Below the pieces are notes generated by a model. It was given only the letters and a program-made list of their open reading frames with translations. It was not told the origin of the DNA and ran no database searches. The translations under genes were made by a program, and so were the position numbers. From Micropterix aruncella (taxonomy: Eukaryota > Arthropoda > Insecta > Lepidoptera > Micropterigidae), in contig OX155976.1 of assembly GCA_944548615.1 (NCBI GenBank), positions 6,732,952 to 6,796,951 on the forward strand: a stretch of DNA of 64,000 nt, read 5' to 3'. This document shows, in pieces, positions 1 to 11,546 of this stretch; position 1 is the stretch's first letter; every line of letters starts with the position of its first letter.

Positions 1-1
1 G

Positions 2-124
2 GAGCACACCTGCGCGGATGCGTTGCTGCAGACGAACGGACTTTTTACGAAACGAACCCGAATCCCAGCGTTGCATATTCCGCCGTTTTACAGGCTGGAG
101 GAGGTCAATAGTATAGTAAAATAA
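2..124 (+). CDS. possible 3' end of an unidentified coding exon, cut by the window edge
   Basis: The first ~110 bases are clearly more GC-rich than the following 2 kb and are open in one frame from base 2 to a TAA at 122-124 (about 40 codons; includes ...KRTRIPALHIPPFYRLEE...). After the stop the DNA becomes AT-rich. A polyadenylation-like AATAAA lies near 476. I do not recognise the protein and cannot see a start or a splice acceptor. It could equally be a TE end or chance. This is the only candidate for a host-gene remnant in the window, and confidence is low. Confidence 0.2.
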   Translation, partial: EHTCADALLQTNGLFTKRTRIPALHIPPFYRLEEVNSIVK

Positions 125-2100
125 CATTAGTAGGTCATCTCGAGCTCGTTTTCGAAATAAGTACCTACGCATCGCCGAAACACCAGGGTTGCTACAACAA
201 ATTGACAAGTTGTGATCCCATTAAAGCAGAAATGCAATTCTTAATAATTATTATGTACGTTTATGTATTTTTGGTTTATAGATCAAGATTCGGTTCCCAA
301 AATTGTACTGTAACAGAATATATGAGTTAGTGCTGACTTTGTGTGACAGCATTCATCACTTGTTGCGTGTGTTCAAAATACCTACACTTAACAAAAACGA
401 ATCTACTACCTACCTACACACTTACACACCTATGCACCTACTTACCTAGGCACATACTTACCTATGCAAATGAACAATAAACGTTACCTCGTAAATGTAA
501 TTTCGTAACGTAAATGTAAAAACTCGTAAATGTAATTTCTGACAGGCTGCATTACAGCCTGTACAGAAAACATTCCACTTTTGTATACTTAGCTGTCGCG
601 CGTCAGCCCTGACTGGCTAGCACCGAGGCGCCCGAGAATCTATGTAGTGGTAGCGTACGGACAACGGGCGCTTGTATGAGTGCGAAATCGGTGCGTACTA
701 TGGAGATGTTATAGGTACTGTTCTTATTTTACTATGTCAATAGTCAATAGTCTTTAATTCATCCGTAATTGCAATTACAGATGGATATGTCCTAATCTTA
801 ATTGTTTAAAACACAATGATCAAAATGTAAATGTAAGAAATAATTACTTTTTTTTCCCATCAGTAAAAATAATACTAAAAAAATAACCAAAAGTCAGACA
901 AAATAAAAGCTCAATAATGTCATACGTAAAATGACAATAATCATAATGAATAATCAAATATTCTCAACTTATTACTACGAGATTTACCTCGTATGTTTTA
1001 GCATAAGAATAGTAGAGGTATTTTAGAGTTATCGTACTATGTTTCATAATAAATACTTACCTATTTAAGGGTATTGTAATATTTCTTCTAGTTAGTCTAA
1101 TAAATAGCATGTACGATGAGCGGTCTTTATTCGAATACTTTTTTCTATATTCGAATATTTTTGGTTCTAAATCTCGTGATGTCATTGAAAGTTATTAAAT
1201 AGTTTAATGTCCAAATACACAAATGACTTTAGGATCATAGTCAAACGGACTAAGGGCTATGTTGGCTTTGCTACGAGTGTCGTGATCATGTACGTGCATG
1301 TTAAGCGTACACTCGTGTATGTAGTTTTTAGCTTACACTAAACAACTGAGGTCATTCATTGATTTCACTAAAGCCTTTGACAGTGACAGGAAATCCAACG
1401 CGGCAGTAATCGTAAGAATCGTAACGATCACTTGATGCAAAATATCCAGCTCTGAAAAGCTTTTAAAATGCGATTATCTAAAGCACAGATCTCTCCGGCA
1501 TAGATGAGATAACAATAAATGGACGAGGGGACAATATAACAATGGCGCTCGGAAAATATACAGCATTATTTTAAGCTAAAGTATACACCATTAAATTGCG
1601 CGTGCAAAATTTAGCCCATCGTTTCTAGAGCTGTAGGTTGTTTTTTTTTAATAAAAGGATAATGGAACCGATTTATTCGGTGCCACGGTGAGGATATCTT
1701 TTAATTCGATTAGAAATCATTGACTTGGCGATTCTCTATTTAAACTATCCTAATCATACAATCCTAATCCTACAATCATACAATCAATGTAAATACATGC
1801 GCGCGTTGTGGAAATAAATGTTAATAAACGAATAAGTTATTCTGCGTACAATTCAAACTAATATATTTAAAACTGAGCGCCCGAGGATAGGAAATTATGA
1901 GAGGAAGGTAAAATAGAAGAACTTTGATTACTTCTTAGAAAAGTAACTTTTAGAGGTGAGTCTGCAATGATTCTAAACGTATACCTAAAGGTATATCTGG
2001 GATAAAAATCTCTTTCAAATGGATCACGTGACAATTAACAACTCTTTAATAAATCAACAAAGATAAAAAATATCAGTCGTAGGAATCAATTAAATAAACA
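125..2100. other. AT-rich stretch without recognisable gene
   Basis: I see no supported gene or element end. The stretch is AT-rich with short simple-sequence patches, such as a degenerate CTAC/CACTTAC run near 400-470 and repeated GTAAATGTAA words near 490-535. It contains no ORF worth reporting. Confidence 0.5.
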
Positions 2101-2505
2101 AAAAAGGAGTGTAATGTGTTCGGGGTTCATCTATGTATGTTTTCAGTTACTTTATTCCACTGTAACTTCTAAACGCTCGAACCGATCTAGAAGTATTTAG
2201 TATTGTTAGGACCGTTATGTCATCCCGAGTGTCATAGGGTACCTTAACATCAAAATATTAAGTAAATAGTTGTCTAAATGTCCAAATCTCCAAATGTCAA
2301 AAAAATTACATAAATATATCGTGTTTAGTGTCGAATTAAAGGTCTAATCGAGTACATTCCAAAAATTATTATGTATCTATATAAATAAATACATTAACCA
2401 CAAATATTTCATAAAAAACCTTTTAAAAAATGATTCTGAGTACAGTAGTTTACTTTTTGTAACGGCAGTCGTGTTTTTTAATCCTTTTAATATATTTACT
2501 TGTTA
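2101..2505 (-). mobile_element. MITE-like element, family P (minus orientation)
   Basis: This is one of six copies of a non-coding repeat in the window (others: 16428-16480, 48108-48425, 49299-49676, 54391-55118, 60839-61982). Read on the minus strand, it begins with CAAGTAAATATATTAAAAGG, then AAAACACGACTGCCGTTACA. Later it carries the shared block ATGTCATCCCGAGTGTCATA (seen here on the plus strand at about 2218). Other copies end in GGGCAGTCGTGTAA, complementary to the ACACGACTGCC near the start, so the ends are inverted repeats. This copy stops just short of that terminal repeat. No coding capacity. The superfamily is not determined. Confidence 0.6.
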
Positions 2506-3862
2506 GTTAGCCATTATATATATACACCGTGTCTATTTATTTCTTTATTTATTAACACATCTAGTAAACAAAATGTCATATTTGTAAGTAAGATGTTAGC
2601 AAGAAAATTATGACATTATTTTAATGTTTGACACAGTCGCCTAGCCAGGCCTAGGCCTGTTCTAAGGCAGACTTTTAATGACGATATTGAGTGTGCACTG
2701 TCAACTTAAACTATAGTTAGTACTTATTTTTAAATCGATAAATATGAAACTACAAATACTTAGCCATATACAAATATAGATACTCAAATACATCTATAGA
2801 TAAAATATATATCCATATATGCACACATATACATACATATATGTATACGAAAATAAAAATAAAACCAAAATAAATCAAAATTAAAACTAAAATAATATAC
2901 ATATATAAATCAATTACATATTGATATAACGCTTACATACCTATAATAGTCATTAAAAATTATCATGGTAAAAAATAAATACTAAGTAATAAATACTATC
3001 ATTCAAAATACAACAGTCAGCATATTCCCTAAACCGTCCCTACCCACCTCCAATACGTATGTATATTATCGAAATACTCGTATACCGGGTTAAATATTGT
3101 TTTCGCATATATTTGGAAAATGATTGCATAGACAATATTGAAATGACAAAAATATTGTGGGAAAATGTTTCTCAAAATCGCTCTTTTTCCACCCTGCAAA
3201 GTTGCGTCAATCTCTAAATCTCACACATGTCCGCTTTCCACTCGTGTCGACTTTAATTCGATCAGTAGCCATTCGCGTATATTTATGGGGCTACCAGAAA
3301 TAGCCCTGACAGAGTCGAAACTAAGATTAAAGTTCCTCCCACGGGCATAGACATCAGTCACTCGGCGTCGGGCGCAACGCCCACAAGGAGGGAAATGTCA
3401 CATTCGATCGAACTTACATTCGACTCGAATTCTCGTCGAGTTACGTATATAAATGGGGAATGGATCAACGGGGAATTTGAGCTATAACACAAGAACACGT
3501 CATTAATCACTTCTCCCTAACCAGCGAAGATTTTAGGCTGAAGTTAAAGTTTTGATTCGAATCGAAGGACGTAAATGCTAACGATATCAATCTACTTCCA
3601 ATCCCTTCACCCTTCGAGTAGCGGCATAATTTCATGGCAGACCGCGGCAATTTATTGGAATTTCTTACAATATCGCCGCGCTCGACAAAAAGTACTACAA
3701 CTATGGAACTACTATAGCAATCATAAAAAGAATAACTGTGCAATGATCGCATTGAAATTTCGTATATAGAATATTGAAATATGATATTGTAAAATAATTA
3801 GATAATTATGAATAAATATGAGAAAGTCGAAAAAGTGAAAAAAACTCGGCATTTCTAACTTT
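2506..3862. other. AT-rich stretch, no supported gene
   Basis: This stretch holds AT/TA-rich simple sequence around 2740-2960. A slightly more GC-rich segment at 3160-3560 has a few overlapping short open frames (61-81 codons, on both strands) with no recognisable motif. I treat these frames as chance. Confidence 0.4.
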
Positions 3863-4395
3863 ATTTTTTTTTTTTTATTCCAACAAAAGAGAAAATTAGC
3901 GCTCGGGTCTTAAGTTAATAAATAATAATAACAATATTACAGCCAAAATAGTCTCCTGATAATATACAGTTTATGTGCGTGATGCTGTGTAATAATATTT
4001 ATATATTATGTTAAATAATCATGTTCTCTCGATTTGTGAGTGTGTATGATAGAGTAGGATGAGTGTGTTTATATGTGTGATTGTGATGTGTGTTTAATGG
4101 GTATGTGTAAGTACATCTACGTGTATGTGTCATAGTTGTGTATATATGAGAGTGTGTGATTCTGCACAGGTATGTATCTGTTCAAGCTTTTATGGTCTGG
4201 TCTATTACCGCCGCTCTGATAAACTCGTTTTTGCTCATTGAGAATATGTATAGTTGATAAAACGATTCATAGTAGGCTTCCATAATTCGATGCAGAGTTG
4301 AATTCCTTGCTTGATTTGTATGGAGTCTGGGTACATTGAATACCCTTGGGTGACGAGTTCGGCGCGATGGGACATGTGTACTTGTACTTGTCGGA
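3863..4395 (-). mobile_element. 5'-truncated LINE-type 3' end with polyA tail (minus strand)
   Basis: On the minus strand the segment ends in GGAATAAA followed directly by an A-run (the T-run at 3864-3876), which is the hallmark of a retroposed 3' end. Upstream of the tail is a CA-rich 3' UTR-like stretch (3960-4190). Before that is an open frame of about 50 codons ending near 4235 (contains ELVTQGYSMYPDSIQIKQGI). CA-rich 3' UTRs also follow the LINE remnants at 27.6 and 34.5 kb. I cannot assign the ORF to a clade. It may be a Jockey/CR1-like C-terminus. Confidence 0.4.
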
Positions 4396-5320
4396 AAAAT
4401 ACTGAACCCTATTTAGAAATTTTAAATACTATCGTGATCTTTATTAGATTCTCTATCAAATGAATTTTTTTTTGCCTAATTACATACAAAAACATTTAGA
4501 TATTAATAGCTCATAAAAAGCAATAAAAATTTTGATGATTTCTCGAGAAAAAAAATATGATGTTTGACAAAGGAGTTTTACCAGAAATATCCGCGAAATT
4601 ATTCTAGCGGCCGTCTATGTATCTATAGTAATAATGAGATATTTGGTATGGATTTTAGGATGCGTTCGAATTAGAAAATAATATTACTGTGCGCTCCGGG
4701 AGCAAGCCGCCAATATTGTTCGTTACGTAGTCAACGGTGTTCTGATGTGCAACCAAATCTGGTCGTTACGTAACCGAAGGGAGACTAAAATAATAATGAT
4801 AGATCTAATTGACATCTTTCATATTTTAAACAAATTAAACAAATGCTTGCGATATCGATTCTCTTTTTAATCCCGTAAAATACAATATTTACTAACGGGG
4901 CGTAGCGTCTAGTTTTCGCAAGTAGCGAAAAACATAAAAATTTAGCATCTCCCCATTTAAGCCTTTACGAAATTGGCCGTGCTATATATGTATACATATA
5001 GGGAAGCAATTCCAATACAATATTCAAACTATCGCTTTTCCGTACCCAAACGACTGCCTACCTCGCAAATAAACCCATAAGCCGGGCTTATTTTACAACC
5101 CGAACGTGACGCGGCGCAGCGTAACGGCGCAGGCCATTTAATTGAATGGGAATTATTGCCAATTATCGAAAATCGGAACGGCAAATTTTACAATGGGCGA
5201 TCCAGGTGGAATTTAGGGATTGATTTTAGCGTGGTTATTTACTGCTGACGGCGGAGATTCGTAATGGTTCAGCGCAGCTTAGGTGGTGTTAGCCAATTTT
5301 TGTTCCACCTTGATCTGCCT
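4396..5320. other. stretch without recognisable gene
   Basis: No coding frame or repeat end is supported. The segment near 5090-5260 is more GC-rich but has stops in all frames. Confidence 0.4.
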
Positions 5321-5917
5321 CCTTAAGGCGATATGAGCATCAGAAAAATATCCGAATTGGGCGGATACGCGAAAAAATAGGCGGAGTCAATTTGGTAGGG
5401 TTTGACCAATAAAAATCCAGCGTTGACGAAGCGTCAAGCGCAGATTCCACGTCCGCTAGCGCCGGGAACCAGACGCATACTAAACGGCCAATCGCAGCGC
5501 TAGAACAGAAAAACTATCTTTACGCAGTGGTGGTATAAGGGTGTTAATGGCAAAGCATATTTAGCGTAACTCTCAGACCCCTTCACGTTTTAATTATTTG
5601 TAATTAATTTAGAGCCTAAATAAAAAATGTGGCTAAGTGCTGCCCTAGAGAATTAATCAGTCAATATAATGAAATGATAATAAAATACACTCACCGCTTA
5701 CATTGTAGGAATAAACGCGCCTGAAAGTTTTCGAAGTCAGTTCAAAGCCTTAATATCCAAGGCAATGAGGAACTTTTTTGAGTCCAAATTTTAAATTGAT
5801 TCCTTATCGAGGGATTCACTTCTAAACTTTTTAAAATTAATGTTTATGTTTTTCAAAAAACTCATAAAACTAAAATTCCTTAGATATGGTCGTTCCCAGG
5901 TATCATGTCGCCTTAAA
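5321..5917. mobile_element. MITE-like element, family Q (ends CCTTAAGG)
   Basis: The left end CCTTAAGGCGATATGAGCAT is matched in inverted orientation by the right end (…ATCATGTCGCCTTAA). A homologous element lies at 49036-49914 and shares internal blocks such as GTGGTGGTATAAGGGTGTTA, CATATTTAGCGTAACTC and CGCGCCTGAAAGTTTTCGAA. The element is non-coding. Because this copy lacks family P, it serves as the empty-site reference for the P insertion in the 49-kb copy. Superfamily and target duplication are not resolved. Confidence 0.6.
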
Positions 5918-5984
5918 GAGGGACTTGACCCGTTTGGGCCGCTGCAAGCAGTTACACTGAGATAAATATAACGATGTAGTACAA

Positions 5985-6260
5985 TGATTACGTATATAAC
6001 TCGGACTGTTGTCCATACGTATTAATTAACATAACACGTAACGGTGTTAGTTTGACGGTAGTTACCATGTCGTAAAGTTAAAACATAATGTTATTTCATT
6101 ACGTCGCGACCTTGGGATTTCGCTTCTAACATGAAAGCATGTAGTAGAATACGTATGGATATAGCCGGGCACATGAATCATGTTGAAACTACATTATACT
6201 GTTATTATAGTATTACCCGTAAGGAAAATGTTGATACATATAATCGAGGTTTCGTCGGGT
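5985..6260 (+). repeat. dispersed repeat R, copy 1
   Basis: This segment aligns by eye with 58405-58650. Both contain TCATGTTGAA(A/G)CTACATTATAC, TGTTATTxTxGTATTACCCG and, earlier, GTGTTAG…GGTAGTTACCATGTC-like sequence. No ORF and no visible terminal repeats were found. It is an old dispersed repeat of unknown class. Confidence 0.45.
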
Positions 6261-6755
6261 CGCGTGGCGTTTCAATAGTTGCACCTTAAGAGGTTTAAGG
6301 GAAATCACTGCGGTGGAGTATCTAAAATAACCTACCCGTTTTTTAACACGCTTTTATTAGGTCCACCTGTATGTAACTATGTAATGGAATCTAAGGTAAC
6401 TAATTTAACCATTTTCCAAGGATCGTAGCGTCATGAAAATTGGCAGCTGTATGTAGTTCTGATGACAATACAATAATATGGTACTGTCGAACTGACCTGA
6501 TGATGGAGTCGGAAGATATGAACTGGAACTTCATGATGGAACATCGTATCATAGCTGTGTTTGGACTTGTTAGAAAAGTCTTGGAATGAACTTTGACCAC
6601 GATTAGGTTTCAAGGTCTGATGATGTGGTTTATACGTGCATTTATAAAAGCGTGTTTTCAGTGTTTTTTTTTTAAACTCTTAATTTATTTTAATAATCGA
6701 GACAGCGACAGGGCTGAAGCGGGGAGAGACGGAAATCTCGTGCGTCGCGAAGGGA

Positions 6756-7040
6756 TCAATGGTTAAATTGTTTATTCGATACAATTGCAAAGTAACCCCG
6801 GCAGATCCGCATTAAAAGGAAGGGTAGAAAATCGTAGGTCCGAAAGTTGTTCCGGAAATCTCCATTGAGAACGTGCCAACTATTTAGGTGATCCAAATCG
6901 GCCAACACTTGCTGCAAAATGTATGCGGCGACGCAGCCATTTTCATATAAAATAGTTTCGAAATCCTTGGGAATGGAGCAACTCGTCGCATCATGGTGGA
7001 TTGTGTAAATAAAAACTAACAAACGTACTAAATCGTACAA
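6756..7040 (-). CDS. unrecognised 94-codon open frame
   Basis: An ATG-to-stop frame of 94 codons (starts MYDLVRLLVFIYTIHHD, ends …VSNKQFNH). I recognise no domain. There is no signal peptide, and no partner gene is visible. It lies just upstream of a Penelope 3' fragment (7072-7125) and an RTE fragment, so it may be TE-derived or chance. Listed only because it is longer than most random frames here. Confidence 0.12.
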   Translation of the reverse strand: MYDLVRLLVFIYTIHHDATSCSIPKDFETILYENGCVAAYILQQVLADLDHLNSWHVLNGDFRNNFRTYDFLPFLLMRICRGYFAIVSNKQFNH

Positions 7041-7071
7041 ATGTTAGGGAAGTAGGGAAAATAGTTAAAAT

Positions 7072-7125
7072 TAAATCGAAGACTATCGCGGTTGATTAAC
7101 ATTATTAACAGGACAGAAACCGAAT
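7072..7125 (-). mobile_element. small Penelope-like 3'-flank fragment
   Basis: The block AATCGAAGACTATCGCGGTT followed by GA(T)TAACATTAT…AGGA(C/T)AGAAA is repeated at 25677-25735, directly downstream of the Penelope endonuclease remnant on the minus strand. It is therefore probably a piece of the same family's 3' UTR. Confidence 0.45.
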
Positions 7126-7156
7126 TTAGTAGTAGAGAGTGAGTAGTGAGTCCTAA

Positions 7157-8270
7157 GAATACAATAGGCCCCTTTATCTAGCCTTCGTCGATTATGAAAA
7201 AGCATTCGACTCCATAGAACACTGGGCAGTCACCAAATCGCTACATCGATGTCACATAGACTACCGGTATATACAGATCCTGAAGAGCTTGTACAAAGCG
7301 GCAACAATGACCGTACAGCTGAAAGAGCTAACAGACCCTATACCAATCCAAAGAGGAGTCCGACAAGGTGACGTTATATCCCCTAAGCTGTTCACCAACG
7401 CTATGGAGGATATATTCAAGACATTAGACTGGAGTGGCAAGGGAATCAACGTTGACGGCGTGTATCTCAATCATCTGCGCTACGCGGATGATATAGTTAT
7501 CATCGCTGAATGTGCCGAAGACCTACAACTCATGCTGGAGCAACTATTTCACGCGTCCCTGCGAACGGGTCTTAAGATGAACATGGACAAGACAAAGGTT
7601 ATGGCGAAAGCCGATCTCACACCGAATCACGTTTCATTTAATGGACAACCGCTGGAGCAGATGCAGGAGTACACATACCTAGGACAGGTGATAAAGCTCG
7701 GCCGGGACTCGATGATGGCAGAGATAAAACGAAGAAAACAATTGTGATGGGCAGCCTTCGGGAAGCTGAGCTTCGTATTGAAGTCCAGAATTCCCCAATC
7801 GCTCAAGACAAACGTGTATACTCAGTGCGTGTTACCGGCTATGACGTATGCTTGTGAGACATGGACACTGACTGCTGGGATGATCCACAAGCTTAAGGTG
7901 GTGCAGCGTAACATGGAGCGAGTCATGCTTGGCATATCGTTGCGCGATCGAGTCCAAAACGAGCTCATCAGACAGCGCACGAAGGTGGTCGACGTGGGTC
8001 AAAGAGTGGCCAAGCTGAAGTGGGCTTGGGCCGGCCACGTGGCCCGACAACACGACGAACGGTGGAGCAAGCGCGTTTTGGAGTGGAGACCCCGGCTAGG
8101 CAGAAGAAGTGTGGGCAGACCACCGGCCCGATGGTCCGATGACATCAAGGAGACAGCTGGACCAGTCTGGATGAGGGAAACGGACAACCGATCCGGGTGG
8201 AAAGTGATTGGAGAGGCGTATGAACAACGGTGGGCGAATGCGCGCTGATGATGAAGAAGAAGAAGAAGTG
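7157..8270 (+). pseudogene. RTE-type LINE reverse transcriptase, 5'-truncated, one internal stop
   Basis: This is the C-terminal two thirds of an RTE-clade endonuclease/reverse transcriptase, which copies its RNA into DNA at a nicked target. The frame opens with LAFVDYEKAFDSIEH (RT motif A, catalytic Asp), then RGVRQGDVISPKLF (motif B) and RYADDIVII (YADD at 7481-7492, catalytic Asp pair intact). A thumb region with YTYLGQVI follows, then a C-terminal GRRSVGRPPARWSDDI and GEAYEQRWANAR stop. A TGA at 7745-7747 interrupts the frame where QL[x]WAAFGKLS is expected (probably Gly GGA to TGA). Otherwise the frame is continuous. The 5' part, including the AP endonuclease, is lost at about 7157. The stop is followed by a GAT/GAA-rich tail (8247-8270), typical of RTE 3' ends. 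Being nearly intact, it is among the younger insertions in the window. Confidence 0.9.
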
Positions 8271-9670
8271 AGTCGCTTCGTACTCGTTCCGCGTGCCCTT
8301 TGACTCGGGCGCAAAAAACCGACACCGATCGGAAGTCGCCCCAGGCGAAGCGAGGATGCCCGAAGCGAGTCGAAGTGCGTATCCACACTCTCGTCCTCGC
8401 CCAACTTCGATCGACTTCGCGAGTAGTGTAGCGGATGTTTTAAATTTTGTGCTGATTACAATTTCACGTAGCACGGTCATCGCACTGCACACGCAACTTC
8501 GGTAACAAACTAGAACCGGTGTGTCAACGTGGCTACGGAAATCGCTAAACTACTACTTATATTATGGAAATATTGCTGGTCGAGCGACGCCTTAATAATA
8601 TGACCTCCTTAGACCTCGTGTGAGGTGTGTTTAGTTATTAACGAAACTCTGCGACATTTACTCATCATCGCATTGACTTCGCCGCCTATGTTGACTTCGC
8701 TAACCGGTCTGCGTGTGAGCACATGCTGACTTTCCACTTAAGGCATTGTTCTCGCACTTAGATGTACTAAGAACTGGTACCGCTCGCCAAATTAGCGACT
8801 CGTGTTCTCATTCTATAAATATTGCTCTTAAGGAAGGGTACAAGCGTAAACATCATATCGATCATGAATCTTCTATATCTGATTGGAAAAAACGCAGATA
8901 AATATCGATAAAAACGAGAAAAAATACTATAATTATTTCCACATTTTGATTTTTTAAAATAATACATACCAGTGTCAATATAAAAGTCATTAAGTCAATA
9001 AATCCTCTAAAAGAGCTAGAAATCTTTGAGATGTTATAAGATTATGTATACGATTGAGCAATAAAATCCAGCATAAAATAAGAACACCGAAAAAATTAAC
9101 CAAGTGTCTTTGCCGAAGTTTAGTGAAAAAATAGTACACTTCAAAAAGTTTCTAATTTGTTTATAGTCAATTCTTGCACTCTGAGATTAACGAAAAAAAA
9201 TCTAATTGTATATTGGAAACGCCTTGTCGAGCATTTTTATCTTAGATCTTCCTTGACACAACCGTGGCACTCTAGTGTGACTCCCGACTCACTCAAGTGA
9301 GCTCGCCTTAACACAGGGGTGCCTAGCAAGGCGGGCTCGGCTGCTCTTTGCTTAGCACAATTGAAAGATAATCATTTGCGTTTAATGTTCGCGCTATGTA
9401 ACCTGGGCTCAGACAGATGTGTATATAACTTTAAAAGCATACAACGGCATTGTCTAAATTGTCATTTCATTTTCTGTTGTGCTCATGCATTTGAATGTAT
9501 ATGTATATGTAAATAAATAAAAATAAATAAATCGTAACCTAACCGAGACTGAAAGAGAAAATAAGAAACATATGCCACATATTATATATTTTAAATCAAT
9601 GCAGCGTATTCTGTTCGAGTCCAGTGTTTTTAAAACTGTTTGGTTAAAAAACTCTTAGACTGTGTTAGTT
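8271..9670. other. stretch without recognised gene
   Basis: A GC-richer part (8280-8520) has overlapping short frames on both strands (up to ~129 codons on the minus strand, overlapping the RTE 3' end), with no recognisable domain. The rest is AT-rich. An A/T-rich AAATAAATAAAAATAAATAA tract near 9510-9533 resembles a LINE tail, but nothing upstream supports a LINE ORF. Confidence 0.35.
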
Positions 9671-9719
9671 CTCCCGACCCCTCCCCCCCACCCCCCCACC
9701 CCCCTCCCTCCCTCCCCCA
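9671..9719 (+). repeat. C-rich (poly-C/CCCT) tract
   Basis: About 49 bases are almost purely C with a few A/T interruptions, giving several C-runs of 5-8. The complementary G-rich strand could form a quadruplex. Similar tracts are at 30063-30078, 39350-39515 (pyrimidine) and 52262-52318. Confidence 0.7.
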
Positions 9720-9848
9720 CTTAGACTCTTCTACAGCTGTAACTGTAGGCATTGAATAAAGCTTTTGGAAAACAATAGCGAAAACCACATAATTTTAACG
9801 GTTTTTCATTTTCGAAGCTGCTTTTGTTTCCATCTTAGATCTACATTT

Positions 9849-10030
9849 TTTTTTTGGTAGTAGTCTTTATTCATAAAAAAGATACAAATTACATCTCACA
9901 GTTCCCCACTAAGGCTAGTGCCTTTTCAGTGGGTATATTTTTGTAAAAGTGGGGATAGTTTTGTAAAAGCAGTAGCAAAGCACATAGTACATAATGTTTC
10001 TCTTCCGAAGCTGTTATTGTTGGCATATTA
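9849..10030 (-). mobile_element. LINE 3' end (tail only), minus strand
   Basis: On the minus strand the segment ends TTATGAATAAAGACTACTACC then an A-run (T-run 9849-9857). This is a polyadenylated 3' end with AATAAA. A second AATAAAG-type end is nearby at 9755-9770 and 10030-10042, each preceded by a similar CTGT(A/T)A(C/T)TGT(A/T)GGCAT block, so this region probably holds two related LINE 3' ends. No coding part is recognised. Confidence 0.35.
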
Positions 10031-10179
10031 CATAAATAAAGTTTTTGTAATATTTCATTTATTTTTTTAGACAGCTTGCGATCCCCCGGAGGCCTCTTCG
10101 CGACCCCCCCAGGGAGCCCTCGGTACATGGACAGAACGATCCGGAGCGTGATTTTACACCGATAGCAATTTCTTCTTCT

Positions 10180-10640
10180 TCTCGAAGTGCCTCTCCATTA
10201 CTGGAGGTTGGCCGTTAGCTCTGAATACTTTTGTCGATCTTGCGCCATCCGGAAAAGCTGTTCCGTACTGGTGATCCCGGTCCACTCTCTGACATTGCAC
10301 AACCACGACTTTTTCCTCCTCCGCGGCGTCGTTTACCCTCGATTTTGCCCATCAATATCAGTTGGAGCAGCTGCTATCTGTCATGCCGCAGCACGTGCCC
10401 CAGATATTGAAATTTGCGCTTTTTGACGGTGTGCAACAATTTTCGGGTCGTACCAGCACGCTGAGGCACTTTTTCGTTGCTAACTTTATGGGTCCAGCTT
10501 ATACGGAGCATTCGACGGTAGCACCACATCTCAAAAGCTTCTAGCCGCCGTCTGGTGTCTTATTTTATGGTCCACGTTTCGCTGCCGTACATAACCACTG
10601 GCCCGATGAAGCAATGCATGATCCGAGTTCTAAGTCTTAA
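10180..10640 (-). pseudogene. LINE (RTE-like) reverse transcriptase C-terminus, frameshifted
   Basis: The minus strand reads VMYGSETWTIK, stop, DTRRRLEAFEMWCYRRMLRI, SWTHKVSNEK, KRKFQYLGHVLRHDR, stop, LLQLILMGKIEGKRR, then after a 1-base shift KKSWLCNVREWTG, ITSTEQLFRMAQDRQKYSEL and TANLQ stop. This is the conserved C-terminal part (thumb and post-RT region) of an RTE-like LINE common in insect genomes. At least two in-frame stops and one frameshift (near 10317-10322, in a GGA run) show it is dead. The catalytic domain upstream is missing. It is a different LINE family from the copy at 7157-8270. Confidence 0.85.
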
Positions 10641-11546
10641 GATTTATTTTCCGGCAACACAAGACTTTCTCATTTTATTACCGATAACAATAAAAAACGC
10701 AAATTCGATTTTTTTGGCGCGTACTAGATCGTCACAACTAGATCGCCGATAAAGCAGATAATTGCTGAAGTAATTTGCAATAGCAGCCCAGATTGTCGCC
10801 ATACCGCCTGCGCCACGGTCGATCGGCACTGCGTTGCGCAGTCAGCGCATTTCGCAACTAAAACTATGACTAAAAAAACAATCGTCCACATACCTTATTA
10901 ATCTACTGTACGGTTTCGTTCGACATAAAAACTTGTAAATATAACCGATGACGTCAGTGACTTACCTGCAACAAGGAAAAAGAAGAACATTAAAAAAGGG
11001 CAAACTCAAGCCTCCGTCTCACTTCGCACTACTTTCTAACGTATATTTTTTTATATTTATACTCGTGCACGTTTTAGTGTAGATAATTTCGTCGAAGATT
11101 GCCTGATGAGTACGTGGTGTTTTTAAAATATGACTTCACCCACGAGAATCAATTAAGTTGGCGCAAATTAGGCAACTGAATCAACTGCGATATTAAGGCG
11201 CCTAAGACGCAATGCGCGGAAAAAGTTGACTAAATAATGTTGCCAACCGTTTATTTAATTTTGTTTATCCGTAGTATTTCGCGAATCTGAACATATTACA
11301 AGTATTTCCCCATTTTTGCCTGTTCATGATTTACTGCGTGACAGGATCCGAAACGAGGAAATCCGCATAGGAACCAACAGTTGGGGAGCCAGCGACGAAG
11401 AAGTGCAAGAGTTTTGGAAAAGCAGATACTTTCAGATCAGACAGTATTTTGGCCATAGAATGCCGGGATACAATCAGCAGGCCATATTTCGGGACACATG
11501 GCACTGGCGTAATAGGAAAGGTGTAATTTTAATTAGTACCCCGAAA
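10641..11546. other. stretch without clear gene; short LRDRIRNEEI match
   Basis: Mostly AT-rich. At 11326-11360 the plus strand encodes LRDRIRNEEIRI, a string typical of the post-RT region of RTE-type LINEs. The following ~60 codons, open up to the hAT insertion at 11547, do not look like RT to me. It may be a heavily decayed LINE fragment or chance. Confidence 0.25.

Noticed and set aside
8096..8492. Overlapping minus-strand open frames of 102-129 codons
   Set aside because: They are antisense to the RTE LINE end and its GC-rich flank. No domain is recognised. Shadow frames.
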